Source: Eikenella glucosivorans
GTDB lineage: Bacteria > Pseudomonadota > Gammaproteobacteria > Burkholderiales > Neisseriaceae
Length of the DNA: 64,000 nt
Assembly: GCF_016025525.2 (NCBI RefSeq)
Contig: NZ_JACSGR010000001.1
Span: 186,001-250,000, forward strand
Direction of reading: 5' to 3'
The stretch's first letter is position 1. Each line of letters begins with the position of its first letter. The notes below the pieces were generated by a model, which was not told the DNA's origin, did not search any database, and was given only the letters and a program-made list of their open reading frames with translations. Below, piece by piece: positions 44,288 through 54,762 of the stretch. Both the position numbers and the translations under genes were made by a program.

Positions 44288-44581
44288 ATGCTGATGCTGA
44301 TTACTTACGATATTTCGCTGGAAGACGCCGAAGGGCAGGCCAGGCTCAGGCGCGTGGCGAAACTCTGCCAAGACTACGGCGTACGCGTGCAGTATTCCGT
44401 GTTCGAATGCGACATCGCACCCGACCAATGGGTGATTTTAAAAGACAAACTGTTGAAAACCTACCGGCCCGAAACCGATAGCCTGCGCTTTTACCACTTG
44501 GGTAGCAAATGGCGGCGAAAAGTGGAACACCACGGCGCGAAACCGGCGGTGGATATATTCAAGGATACATTGATTGTATGA
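44288..44581 (+). CDS. cas2: Cas2, spacer-acquisition scaffold
   Basis: The protein has 97 residues, ferredoxin-like fold. MLMLITYDISLEDAEGQARLRRVAKLC holds the conserved Asp of strand 1, followed by GVRVQYSVFECDIAP and SLRFYHLGSKWRRKVEHHG. Together with Cas1 it forms the integration complex. It ends the cas gene set; the leader and array begin downstream on the same strand. The ATG at 44288 has AGGA before it. Confidence 0.95.
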   Translation: MLMLITYDISLEDAEGQARLRRVAKLCQDYGVRVQYSVFECDIAPDQWVILKDKLLKTYRPETDSLRFYHLGSKWRRKVEHHGAKPAVDIFKDTLIV

Positions 44582-44770
44582 ATCGCTGACCTATGGTTCT
44601 CATGAAAACACGATGGGGTTGGCGAATTCGGATTGTTCTTTAACAATCAGGATGTTGGAAACGCGGGTATAACGGATTCGGCTGTGTTATACTCCCGTTT
44701 CCGCTTCTTTCGGAAGGTTGGCGAAAATGAGGCTGCAAAGCCAAGTTGCGCAAGGCTTTCGGAAGGGGCA
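44582..44770 (+). promoter_or_regulatory. CRISPR leader with extended -10 promoter
   Basis: The 189 bases between cas2 and the first repeat form the leader. TGTTATACT at 44685-44693 is a good extended -10 element directed into the array. The cas2 side is the leader side because the opposite end of the array has the degenerate repeat. Confidence 0.65.
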
Positions 44771-47700
44771 TCAGCCGCCTTCGGGCGGCTGTGTGTTGAA
44801 ACAAAACAAGAAAAAGAAAAATCACTCCCAACATGTCAGCCGCCTTCGGGCGGCTGTGTGTTGAAACTATGAGCTTGCCGCGCTGGTTGGTCACGAAGGT
44901 TCAGCCGCCTTCGGGCGGCTGTGTGTTGAAACACGGTAACCGGCGACAAAACCTACTTCAACGGGGTCAGCCGCCTTCGGGCGGCTGTGTGTTGAAACCC
45001 AGCCGCAGCCCAATCAGCTGCTGCTGGAAAAAGTCAGCCGCCTTCGGGCGGCTGTGTGTTGAAACCGGGCAGGATTGGCAGCTGGCTAGGCTGCTGAACT
45101 CAGCCGCCTTCGGGCGGCTGTGTGTTGAAACGCCGTTTGAAATGGGCTATATCGACCGGGGAAGCTCAGCCGCCTTCGGGCGGCTGTGTGTTGAAACTTG
45201 CCCGTCCTTTGGTCATGCACCATCTCGCGGTGTCAGCCGCCTTCGGGCGGCTGTGTGTTGAAACTTAAGTACAATAGTACAAAAGGAAATCAAGATGAAT
45301 CAGCCGCCTTCGGGCGGCTGTGTGTTGAAACTATTCGGATGCCTCAATATTCAAGGGCGTCTAATCAGCCGCCTTCGGGCGGCTGTGTGTTGAAACCAGC
45401 ACGCTGCGGCTGACAACAGGGTAGCCTGCGGTCAGCCGCCTTCGGGCGGCTGTGTGTTGAAACTATCGTCAGTATTGATACTGGACGGAGCCAAACTCAG
45501 CCGCCTTCGGGCGGCTGTGTGTTGAAACGGCACGGGTAGGCGCTTGGCTGGTATTGGCGGCTCAGCCGCCTTCGGGCGGCTGTGTGTTGAAACGAGCCCG
45601 GAAGGGAAATGTCGGAGGAATACATCATCAGCCGCCTTCGGGCGGCTGTGTGTTGAAACATGATTTGCCTCTAGTTCCGCCGCGCTGGATGTTCAGCCGC
45701 CTTCGGGCGGCTGTGTGTTGAAACTTACGTGCCCAGTTTTCAGATACATCAATCATCCTCAGCCGCCTTCGGGCGGCTGTGTGTTGAAACCGGCTCATTT
45801 TGGGCAGGAAGACATGGGGGTAGTGCAGCCGCCTTCGGGCGGCTGTGTGTTGAAACTGCTCGTCCGTGCGCTTTTTCTCGCGGATTTCCTCAGCCGCCTT
45901 CGGGCGGCTGTGTGTTGAAACTCTGCAACGATGGAAGATTTGGGCTGGACGGGCATCAGCCGCCTTCGGGCGGCTGTGTGTTGAAACATTTACTGGCCGG
46001 GATATTGAAGCGCAAGGGTATCAGCCGCCTTCGGGCGGCTGTGTGTTGAAACGTCATCATCCGCCAAAACGGCGACGAGGCTACCTTTCAGCCGCCTTCG
46101 GGCGGCTGTGTGTTGAAACCGCGATGCCGACGGGCAGGTGCTCGGCGCGGTGTCAGCCGCCTTCGGGCGGCTGTGTGTTGAAACTTGTAACCAATCTGCC
46201 TGGCAATCAGACGATTCTCAGCCGCCTTCGGGCGGCTGTGTGTTGAAACCACCGCCATTATCGGCATGGTTTGCACCGCCGACCAGCCGCCTTCGGGCGG
46301 CTGTGTGTTGAAACGTAACGTTTAGCGGTTTCTTCTGCCTTGCGGGCTCAGCCGCCTTCGGGCGGCTGTGTGTTGAAACATCTATCATTTCTACTAAATA
46401 ATTAAATCTCTTCAGCCGCCTTCGGGCGGCTGTGTGTTGAAACATGGTGTGTAGTCCTTAAATGGTGGTGGCTTTTATCAGCCGCCTTCGGGCGGCTGTG
46501 TGTTGAAACCATCCAGCGGCGGTTGATGCGGATGCGCACGTCGTCAGCCGCCTTCGGGCGGCTGTGTGTTGAAACTCCATGCGTGTAAAAATATACTGCA
46601 TATACTGCATCAGCCGCCTTCGGGCGGCTGTGTGTTGAAACAATCCGCGACCCGCGCAAATCGGATGAGGTGGAATCAGCCGCCTTCGGGCGGCTGTGTG
46701 TTGAAACTCGATCAATACGTTGTCGATTCCGTAGGCGGCCATCAGCCGCCTTCGGGCGGCTGTGTGTTGAAACCATGCGTTCTGCATCAACAGCGGCACG
46801 GAACACGCTCAGCCGCCTTCGGGCGGCTGTGTGTTGAAACACTCACAAGAATCTTTTGCTGCTGCTAGTGCCTCTCAGCCGCCTTCGGGCGGCTGTGTGT
46901 TGAAACGCCGGAAGAAGCGGCCAAGCGGCGCCGCGATTTGTCAGCCGCCTTCGGGCGGCTGTGTGTTGAAACTAATCGGTTTTGCCGTGGTTATCCCCGC
47001 CATTATCAGCCGCCTTCGGGCGGCTGTGTGTTGAAACCGGCCAGGTTGACGAAGAACCGGAACAAGTAGGGCTCAGCCGCCTTCGGGCGGCTGTGTGTTG
47101 AAACTTTGCATTGGCGGCGGGGTGAACCCCTCCAACGAATCAGCCGCCTTCGGGCGGCTGTGTGTTGAAACAACGTGACCCATACTACGTTCAATCCGGA
47201 AAACAATCAGCCGCCTTCGGGCGGCTGTGTGTTGAAACCACGGCGTACCACAGCTGATGCAAGGCTTGCCCCTCAGCCGCCTTCGGGCGGCTGTGTGTTG
47301 AAACTTATGCGCGCTTAAAAATATGTGGAACATTTGGATCAGCCGCCTTCGGGCGGCTGTGTGTTGAAACAAAATCGCCAAATGAGAGGATCTGGCGGCG
47401 GTTTCAGCCGCCTTCGGGCGGCTGTGTGTTGAAACGCGTTGTGGTAGGCGTCCCAAACGGATTCAACGCTCAGCCGCCTTCGGGCGGCTGTGTGTTGAAA
47501 CTTTGCTTGTTAGATCACGTTACACGTATTGTTCGTTCAGCCGCCTTCGGGCGGCTGTGTGTTGAAACCGCCAAGTCATTGCGCTGGTTATCGGCTATTT
47601 CTGTCAGCCGCCTTCGGGCGGCTGTGTGTTGAAACTTATTTCCTAACCTTTGAATATATTATAGGATAACTCAGCCGCCTTCGGGCGGCTGTGTGTTGAA

Positions 47701-49157
47701 ACACGCTTATCCATGCGGATTGCGCGGCGCGGGCTTTCAGCCGCCTTCGGGCGGCTGTGTGTTGAAACACCGCGCTGGCGGCCTTGAACATCGACTCCGA
47801 CCATCAGCCGCCTTCGGGCGGCTGTGTGTTGAAACAAACAGGGCTACCGCGAGCAGGACGGGCGCATGATCAGCCGCCTTCGGGCGGCTGTGTGTTGAAA
47901 CAATCTCAAAGGTAAACAAGCATGATATCGCTGATTCAGCCGCCTTCGGGCGGCTGTGTGTTGAAACTGCCCCTGTTGCCCGGGGCGCGGCATGGTTGAT
48001 TCAGCCGCCTTCGGGCGGCTGTGTGTTGAAACGCTGTCGTTCAAGCCCATCTCGCGCAAGCCCGCCTCAGCCGCCTTCGGGCGGCTGTGTGTTGAAACCC
48101 TTTGTCATCCTTATAATCTTTAGGCAGATCACAGTCAGCCGCCTTCGGGCGGCTGTGTGTTGAAACTTTTACGCCGGTTGGTACGGCGGCATAAGCTTGG
48201 TCAGCCGCCTTCGGGCGGCTGTGTGTTGAAACAGGCTACCTGAAAAAGCGAGGCAGATATGCAAAATCAGCCGCCTTCGGGCGGCTGTGTGTTGAAACAT
48301 GCCAAGATTGACCAATTCCGGCAGCGCCTCGGAGTCAGCCGCCTTCGGGCGGCTGTGTGTTGAAACGCCGATCAGGCTTCTCAAATGAACGTCAATCAAT
48401 CAGCCGCCTTCGGGCGGCTGTGTGTTGAAACACCCACCGTCAGTGGGTAGTGGTGCAGCACATCGTCAGCCGCCTTCGGGCGGCTGTGTGTTGAAACAGC
48501 CGCGACCTGCACTTATCCGGCACCGGCTCGATCAGCCGCCTTCGGGCGGCTGTGTGTTGAAACATCTTCATCCACAATAAATCCACAATCCCTTTGAATC
48601 AGCCGCCTTCGGGCGGCTGTGTGTTGAAACAATGCCGCTGCACAGGCTGCCGTAGCGCATTTCTCAGCCGCCTTCGGGCGGCTGTGTGTTGAAACCATCA
48701 GACGGCATGCCCAGATGTGGCGGAACAGGGTCAGCCGCCTTCGGGCGGCTGTGTGTTGAAACTATACCGCATGGAGCAGGTCGGCAGTGTGGAAAGCTCA
48801 GCCGCCTTCGGGCGGCTGTGTGTTGAAACAGCCCGCAGGTGGACGAAACGCATGACAGCCTGTCAGCCGCCTTCGGGCGGCTGTGTGTTGAAACGACTTG
48901 ACGGGTCAGCGCTTTCAGTTGCCGTTCGGCAGCCGCCTTCGGGCGGCTGTGTGTTGAAACGGGCTAAAGCGCCAGCTTTCAGGCAGCCCCAAAGTCAGCC
49001 GCCTTCGGGCGGCTGTGTGTTGAAACTGCGGCGGGTACGCGGGCGGTACGTCTGCCCGGGTCAGCCGCCTTCGGGCGGCTGTGTGTTGAAACGATATGAA
49101 ACCATCATGGATCAGCTATCACAAATCCAGCTGCCTTCGGGAGTTGTATGCTGAAAC
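44771..49157 (+). CRISPR. Type I-C CRISPR array, 67 repeats, 66 spacers
   Basis: I count 66 near-identical 32-base repeats, the first at 44771-44802, and a degenerate 67th at 49127-49157. The repeat starts TCAGCCGCCTTCGGGCGGCT and ends GTGTGTTGAAAC. Positions 3-9 and 14-20 form a 7-bp stem with a TTCG loop closed by C-G, a very stable tetraloop; after Cas5c cleavage an 11-base handle would remain. Spacers are 32-36 bases (mean period 66). In a few repeats (for example 45825, 46283, 48929) only the first base differs. The uniformity suggests active maintenance. Spacer 53 (48233-48266) begins with the full host DUS. Confidence 0.98.
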
Positions 49158-49633
49158 ATTTAATGTTGCTACCGTTTATGATTTCATACTAGGGCAAGAC
49201 GGTGTGCATCACCCGACTTTGAGCCACATGGTGGAAAGCACTGACCAGGGGGCGAGAAACCTGGTGAACGCGCTGGTGCAGGCTGCGCCGAAGATTGCCC
49301 AGGCACGCGACAACATCCGCGCCGGCGCAATGCACGATGCGGACATTGCCGAAGAGGTGGTGCAGGCGGCGGAGAAGCTGAACCAAATCCGTGAACAGGG
49401 CGACAGCGTGGCCGACTACCTGGCACAGCAGGGCTTGTTTGGCGAAGACATGAACGCGGTATCGCGCGAGCTGCTGGCCTTCTTTGAGGAACACAAACGC
49501 AGCGGCAAGGCTATTGCCACCCTGTTGCGCAACTATTACGATGCCTTGGCGGCGCAGGGCAACCCGAACCAGCAGGATGTGTTCGGCGAGCAGGCCGCAC
49601 CCGACAAACAGCAACTTTTGGAGCAAACGATAA

Positions 49634-49825
49634 ATGACTACGAACAAGAACACGGACGAAGCGCAGACAACCGGCAACTCTTCGGGCGGGCAGACGAACG
49701 ACCCGCTGGCGAGCCTGTTTCAGAAACTGAACCGCAACCCGCAGGCCGCCGAAGCGATGAGGCAGGCACTGGCGAAGACCCGCGCGGAACTGGGCGAGAC
49801 GGAGAAATCTTCCGACAACAGTTAA
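49634..49825 (+). CDS. Nested 63-residue ORF in polyvalent gene (frame 2)
   Basis: It codes 63 residues, MTTNKNTDEAQTTGNSSGGQ, then a helical part NPQAAEAMRQALAKTRAELGE. GGAG lies 10 bases before the ATG. Over this span the main frame is of low complexity (Arg/Gly/Glu rich), and the nested frame looks more protein-like. It may be a true overlapping phage gene. Confidence 0.4.
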   Translation: MTTNKNTDEAQTTGNSSGGQTNDPLASLFQKLNRNPQAAEAMRQALAKTRAELGETEKSSDNS

Positions 49826-51496
49826 ATAAAATCATCAACGACCGGCTGGCACAAGAAAAAGGAAATAACCTGCGTGAGCGGTTGGCAAAATTACGACAGG
49901 AAACTACTGAAAAAGACCGCGAAGAATTTCTAGCCGACTACGCCAAACAAATTGATGCTATACAGCACGACAAAGTATCGGCAGATATGCATGCGCAGAT
50001 GCACAATCAATTGCGCGAAGTGATGGAAGCTGTCGGCTTTAAACGAGATGGTGTGATAGGGAAAGAGGATTTCCTAGAACAGTTGGGCAGATTTTGGGAC
50101 GAGCAACAAAATCCAAACAACTTGAAGCTGAGCCGCAGCGTATCCACGCAGGAGAAATACGAGCAGCGGATTGACGAGCTGTTTGCCGGCAGTAAGCCGA
50201 ACTACAGTGGCCAACGGGTGCTCGACCGCTCCGATATGCTGGATATGCTGGGCTACGGCGATATGCCGCTGCACTTGGTGGAAAGCAAAGTGGTTCAGGG
50301 GCTGGACAACCACCCGCAGATGACGGCGGAGGTATGGAAGAAAATCCCGGAATGGGTGGATAAGCCTGCCGCCGTATTTGAAAGCGATACCGACAAAGAC
50401 CGCTTGGTGTTTATTGCGCCGGAGAAAGTGGCGGGGCGGCCTGTGCGCATCATCATTGAACCTAATGGCAACCATCTGGAAGCGCACATCTTGGTGAATG
50501 CCTATGATGCCAACAGCAGGATGCCCTGGCAGCGTTGGGTGCGTGATGGCCTGTTGAAATATATGGACATGGCTAACGCCCACACTGTGCTGGGAAGCTC
50601 CGGCTCAAATGCCGCGTTACCGACCAGACAGCCGAGCCGTTTTGGCTCGAGTGAGGCGCAGTCGTTCCGTTCACAATTAAACGGCATGCTGGCGCAATCA
50701 CGTGGGCGTAAAAAGATTCTAACCGAAAAGAACCTGCAAGGCTACCTGAAAAACAACCCTGCCCTTTCGGTGAACCCATCCCGCAACACTCAAAGCACGG
50801 CCACGCCGGAGCGGGTGGCAGAAATCCGGCAGCAGGTGGAACGCGCGGTGGGGCGGCGCAATATGCGGCTGATTGAAGTATTGACCGCCGAGGAAGCCAG
50901 CCGCCCGAACGGGGCGCAGGATTTGCGCGGGGTGGAAGGCTGGTATGACCCGCAGAGCAAACGCATCACGCTGATTGCGGACAACCTGCCCAATGCGCGG
51001 ACGGCGCAGTTTGCCGCCTGGCACGAGCTGGGGCACCGCAAAATCGATGTGGCAGGCTGGCAGCAATGGCGCGGGGTGCTGGAACAGGCACGGTTGAACC
51101 CGACCATCAAGCAGCTGGCGCAAACCATCCTGCGCCAACGCAAGGCAGCGGGCGAGGCCATCAACTTCGACCAGGCCACGGAAGAGGCGGCGGTGGAACT
51201 CTACTCGGCGATGAAGAATAGCGACTATGCGGCGCTGGAGGATAAATACAAAGTGAGCGTGCCGCTGGCAATGCGCAGCGGATTGGCGGGCTACTTCTCG
51301 CGCTTTGCCAAACGTTTGCAGGCAGTGCTGGCGCGGGCGTTCGGTATTCAACACACGGACTTCGGCGACCATGAGGTGTTTGAGCTGTTGCGGAAAATTG
51401 ACAGGGCGGAGGAAAATAATGCCAGCCCTGATGCGCGGCAGCAGCGCGCCATCGAACAGGGTTTTATGACTGAGCAACAATGGGAGGATTTACTGA

Positions 51497-51730
51497 ATGA
51501 ACGGCTTCAACCCGGAAGAATGGCTGGCCGAGATGGGGATACCCGAAGCACCGGCACAAGCCCCGCTGAGCAAAGAGGAATGGGTGCGGGAGCTGGCGAA
51601 GGTGCAGTCGGCAGCGGAACTCGACGCGCTGACACTACGCCTGCCCTCCGACACTTCTTTCACGGAACTCATGCAGATGTATCGGCGTTTGACCTCGACC
51701 ACCCCGGACGGAAAGACCACGGATGGCTAG
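51497..51730 (+). CDS. Nested 77-residue ORF in polyvalent gene (frame 2)
   Basis: The ORF starts NGFNPEEWLAEMGIPEAP after the ATG and includes LSKEEWVRELAKVQSAAELDAL and SDTSFTELMQMYRRLTS. GGGAGG at 51482-51487 lies 9 bases before the ATG. The main frame over the first 150 bases is low complexity, whereas the nested frame reads as a well-folded helical protein; over the last 80 bases both frames look coding. Confidence 0.45.
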   Translation: MNGFNPEEWLAEMGIPEAPAQAPLSKEEWVRELAKVQSAAELDALTLRLPSDTSFTELMQMYRRLTSTTPDGKTTDG

Positions 51731-52317
51731 GCACGGGAGTGTACCTGACCGACAACCCGGATGCGGCGGAGGCTTATGCTTACGCCAAAGGCCGCCGCAA
51801 CGAAGGCGGGCAGAATGTGATGCCGCTGGCGATTAAGCTGGAAAACCCCTATATCGCCGACAAGGATTTGAAAACGCGGATGCAGCATACCGACCGCCAA
51901 ACCGCCGATGCGCTGACACGGCGTTTGCAGGAGATGGGGCATGATGGCGTGATTCTGAAATTGGGCGACGATGCGCATGAAGTGGTGGTGTTTGACCCGG
52001 CCAATGTGCGCAGCGTGCATGCCCAATTTGCCGAAGATAAGGCAGGCGAAAACGGGCTGTTGTACAGCCGCAGCGTGGCGGAAATGACCGATAAGGCGAA
52101 GCCGGGCTGGCTGGACAGGAACGAGCTGGGCGAATGGGAGAAAGGCTTGGCGCTGTATCACGGTGTCGGCAGGACATTGAAGCCTTTATTAGCCAAGCTG
52201 AAACTGGCCAATACCGCACCGCAGGAATTTACCGAAATGATGCGGGATTACCGCTCGCAGCGGTAAAACAAATAAACTGAATAAGTTATAGTGCAACAGA
52301 TGATCACATAACGCTCA

Positions 52318-52390
52318 AATAAAAGGCTACCTGAAAATTTTCAGGTAGCCTTTTCGATGTAAGAACTGCAAACAATTTCGCCGATTATTT
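52318..52390. terminator. dnaK terminator (eikDUS palindrome), source of the copy at 34158
   Basis: A perfect 34-base palindrome AAAAGGCTACCTGAAAA-... (52321-52354) follows the dnaK stop on the minus strand. The whole stretch recurs at 34158-34228. Confidence 0.8.
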
Positions 52391-54322
52391 GTCGTCTTTC
52401 ACTTCTTCAAACTCGGCATCCACTACGTCGTCGTTGCCTTTTTTGCTCTGGCCGGCGCCTTCGGCGGATTGGCCGGGCTGGTCGGCCTGAGCCTGTTTCT
52501 GGGCGTCGGCATACAGCATTTCGCCCAGTTTTTGGCTGGCTTTGCCCAGCTCCTCGGCTTTGGCGTCAATCGCGGCTTTGTCGTCGCCTTTCACGGCTTC
52601 TTCGGCTTCTTTGATGGCGGCTTCGATTTTTTCTTTCTCGGCTGCATCCAGTTTGTCGCCGTAGTCGGCCAGGGATTTCTTCACGGAGTGGGTCAGGGCT
52701 TCGGCCTGGTTGCGGCTCTGCACCAGCTCGTGCAGTTTTTTGTCTTCTTCGGCATTGGCTTCGGCATCTTTCACCATGCGTTCGATTTCTTCCTCGCTCA
52801 GGCCGGAAGAGCCTTGGATGGTGATGTTGGCGGCTTTGCCGGTGCCCTTGTCTTTGGCGGACACGTGCAGGATGCCGTTGGCGTCGATGTCGAAGGCCAC
52901 CTCAATCTGCGGCATGCCGCGCGGGGCGGGGGCGATGTCGGTGAGGTTGAATTGGCCGAGCGATTTGTTGGCGGAGGCGCGTTCGCGCTCGCCCTGTAAC
53001 ACGTGGATGGTTACGGCGCTCTGGTTGTCTTCGGCGGTGGAGAATACTTGCGAAGCCTTGGTGGGGATGGTGGTGTTTTTGTTGATGAGCTTGGTCATCA
53101 CGCCGCCCATGGTTTCAATACCGAGGGAGAGCGGGGTAACGTCGAGCAGCAGCACGTCGCTGCGGCCGCCGCCCAGCACTTCGCCCTGGATGGCCGCGCC
53201 CAAGGCCACGGCTTCGTCGGGGTTCACGTCTTTGCGCGGCTCTTTGCCGAAGAAGTCTTTCACGGTTTCCTGCACTTTGGGCATACGGCTCTGGCCGCCC
53301 ACCAAAATCACGTCGTCGATGTCGTTCACGCTCAGGCCGGCATCTTTGATGGCGGTGCGGCAGGGGGCGATGGAGCGCTCGATCAGGTCTTCCACCAGGC
53401 TTTCGAATTTGGCGCGGGTAATCTTCATGGCCAAGTGTTTCGGGCCGGTGGCATCCATGGTGATGTAGGGCAGGTTCACTTCGGTTTGTTGGCTGCTGGA
53501 AAGCTCGATTTTGGCTTTTTCGGCGGCTTCTTTCAGGCGTTGCAGCGCCATCACGTCGGTTTTCAGGTCGATGCCTTGGTCTTTCTTGAACTCGGAAATG
53601 ATGTAGTCGATCAGGCGTTGGTCGAAGTCTTCGCCGCCGAGGAAGGTGTCGCCGTTGGTGGAGAGCACTTCAAACTGTTTTTCGCCGTCCAAGTCGGCGA
53701 TTTCGATGATGGAAATATCGAAGGTGCCGCCGCCGAGGTCATACACGGCGATTTTGCGGTCGCCCTTGGCGCCTTTGTCCATGCCGAAGGCCAATGCGGC
53801 TGCGGTCGGCTCGTTGATGATGCGTTTCACGTCCAAACCGGCGATGCGGCCGGCGTCTTTGGTGGCCTGGCGCTGGCTGTCGTTGAAGTAGGCCGGCACG
53901 GTGATGACGGCTTCGGTCACGGTTTCGCCCAAATAAGCTTCGGCGGCCTGCTTCATTTTGCGCAGCACTTCGGCGGAAATCTGCGGCGGAGACAATTCTT
54001 TGCCCTGCGCTTCCACCCAGGCGTCGCCGTTTTTGGCTTTGACGATTTGGAAGGGCATCAGGTCGATGTCTTTCTGCACTTCTTTGTCTTCAAATTTGTG
54101 GCCGATGAGGCGTTTCACGGCGTAGATGGTGTTTTTGGCGTTGGTTACCGCCTGGCGTTTGGCCGGCGCGCCCACGAGGATTTCGCCGCCGTCGAGATAG
54201 GCGATCACGGAGGGGGTGGTGCGCGCGCCTTCGGCGTTTTCGATTACTTTGGTCTGGCCGTTTTCGGAAATGGCCAGGCAGGAATTGGTGGTACCTAAGT
54301 CGATACCGATAACTTTTGCCAT
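52385..54322 (-). CDS. dnaK: Chaperone DnaK (Hsp70)
   Basis: The protein has 645 residues. ATP-driven chaperone working with DnaJ and GrpE. The ATPase domain starts IGIDLGTTNSCLAI, then TVPAYFNDSQRQATKDAGRIAGL, YDLGGGTFDISI and DVILVGGQSRMPKVQ. The linker VLLLDVTPLSLGIET leads to the substrate domain, and the C-terminus ends in an acidic DAEFEEVKDDK. The sigma32-like promoter at 54428-54455 implies heat-shock control. grpE is not adjacent. Its terminator region was duplicated next to the IS element at 34.2 kb. Confidence 0.98.
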   Translation of the reverse strand: MAKVIGIDLGTTNSCLAISENGQTKVIENAEGARTTPSVIAYLDGGEILVGAPAKRQAVTNAKNTIYAVKRLIGHKFEDKEVQKDIDLMPFQIVKAKNGDAWVEAQGKELSPPQISAEVLRKMKQAAEAYLGETVTEAVITVPAYFNDSQRQATKDAGRIAGLDVKRIINEPTAAALAFGMDKGAKGDRKIAVYDLGGGTFDISIIEIADLDGEKQFEVLSTNGDTFLGGEDFDQRLIDYIISEFKKDQGIDLKTDVMALQRLKEAAEKAKIELSSSQQTEVNLPYITMDATGPKHLAMKITRAKFESLVEDLIERSIAPCRTAIKDAGLSVNDIDDVILVGGQSRMPKVQETVKDFFGKEPRKDVNPDEAVALGAAIQGEVLGGGRSDVLLLDVTPLSLGIETMGGVMTKLINKNTTIPTKASQVFSTAEDNQSAVTIHVLQGERERASANKSLGQFNLTDIAPAPRGMPQIEVAFDIDANGILHVSAKDKGTGKAANITIQGSSGLSEEEIERMVKDAEANAEEDKKLHELVQSRNQAEALTHSVKKSLADYGDKLDAAEKEKIEAAIKEAEEAVKGDDKAAIDAKAEELGKASQKLGEMLYADAQKQAQADQPGQSAEGAGQSKKGNDDVVDAEFEEVKDDK

Positions 54323-54427
54323 AATGGATAGCTCCTTGTTTATGTAGATTGGAACCTTTGCGCAATCCTTGAATTGGCAAAGGCTTCAGATTAGACGGCG
54401 CCTTGGCGGCGCTTTAGCTTGACCAGT

Positions 54428-54455
54428 AAATGGGATTGGCCGTTTTTTTTTCAAG
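54428..54455 (-). promoter_or_regulatory. Sigma32-type heat-shock promoter of dnaK
   Basis: Read on the minus strand, CTTGAAA (54455-54449), 14 bases, then CCCATTT (54434-54428), close to the sigma32 consensus, lie about 106 bases upstream of the dnaK start. Confidence 0.7.
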
Positions 54456-54762
54456 AGAGCGTGCGATTTTCGATGTAATCGATTGATAATAGGTGATTAA
54501 AAAATTGAGGCTACCTGAAAAACGGGTGGGGCGGTGGAGGCGGTATTTGGCTGCGTGCCTTTTTCAGGTAGCCTCTGCCTTTCTTGGGCTTGCTTGAAAA
54601 AGGCTACCTGAAAAGGAGGCATGCTGCTGGGCGCGTTTCGTGCCCGAAGTATTTTTCTGCCGCCGCTATTGAAATCTACTCCGATCGCCCTGATTAAAGG
54701 CAATGTTATCCCGCTCGTTTTCCGGATGTGGTGTGGCGCGTTTGTGCTTGCCGAACAATCGT
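54456..54762. other. Gap upstream of dnaK with eikDUS copies
   Basis: It contains three eikDUS copies (about 54510, 54566 and 54602), the first two as an inverted pair with a long loop. No gene is seen between the dnaK promoter and the peroxiredoxin promoter. Confidence 0.5.

Larger units (their letters stand above)
49096..52266 (+). pseudogene. Phage large polyvalent protein, truncated at both ends
   Basis: The frame has 1056 codons but the first 20 residues come from the last spacer and degenerate repeat; phage-like sequence begins at NVATVYDFILGQDGVHHP. Domains in order: DdrB-like helical part (25-165), low-complexity and coiled part (165-350), MuF-C-like domain (about 360-495), a zincin metallopeptidase (WHELGHRKI, His 643), and an ADP-ribosyltransferase-like domain (from about 855, HGTHADVSAFDL, GTGVYLTDNPDAAEAYA, EVVVFDPANVRS). 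It ends soon after at YRSQR, where related proteins continue. Such proteins are carried by Mu-like phages and conjugative elements. No other phage gene is near, so it is a fragment. Two ORFs are nested in other frames. Confidence 0.7.

Noticed and set aside
44582..44770. tracrRNA-like or Cas9-type elements near the array
   Set aside because: The cas gene set is type I-C; no anti-repeat was seen in the leader.
44640..49154. Many ORFs on both strands across the array (QPPSGGCVLK and VSTHSRPKAA repeats)
   Set aside because: They are translations of the CRISPR repeat and spacers, without ribosome sites or family similarity.
53003..54298. 431-codon plus-strand ORF opposite dnaK
   Set aside because: Shadow of dnaK with skewed Gly/His/Phe composition.
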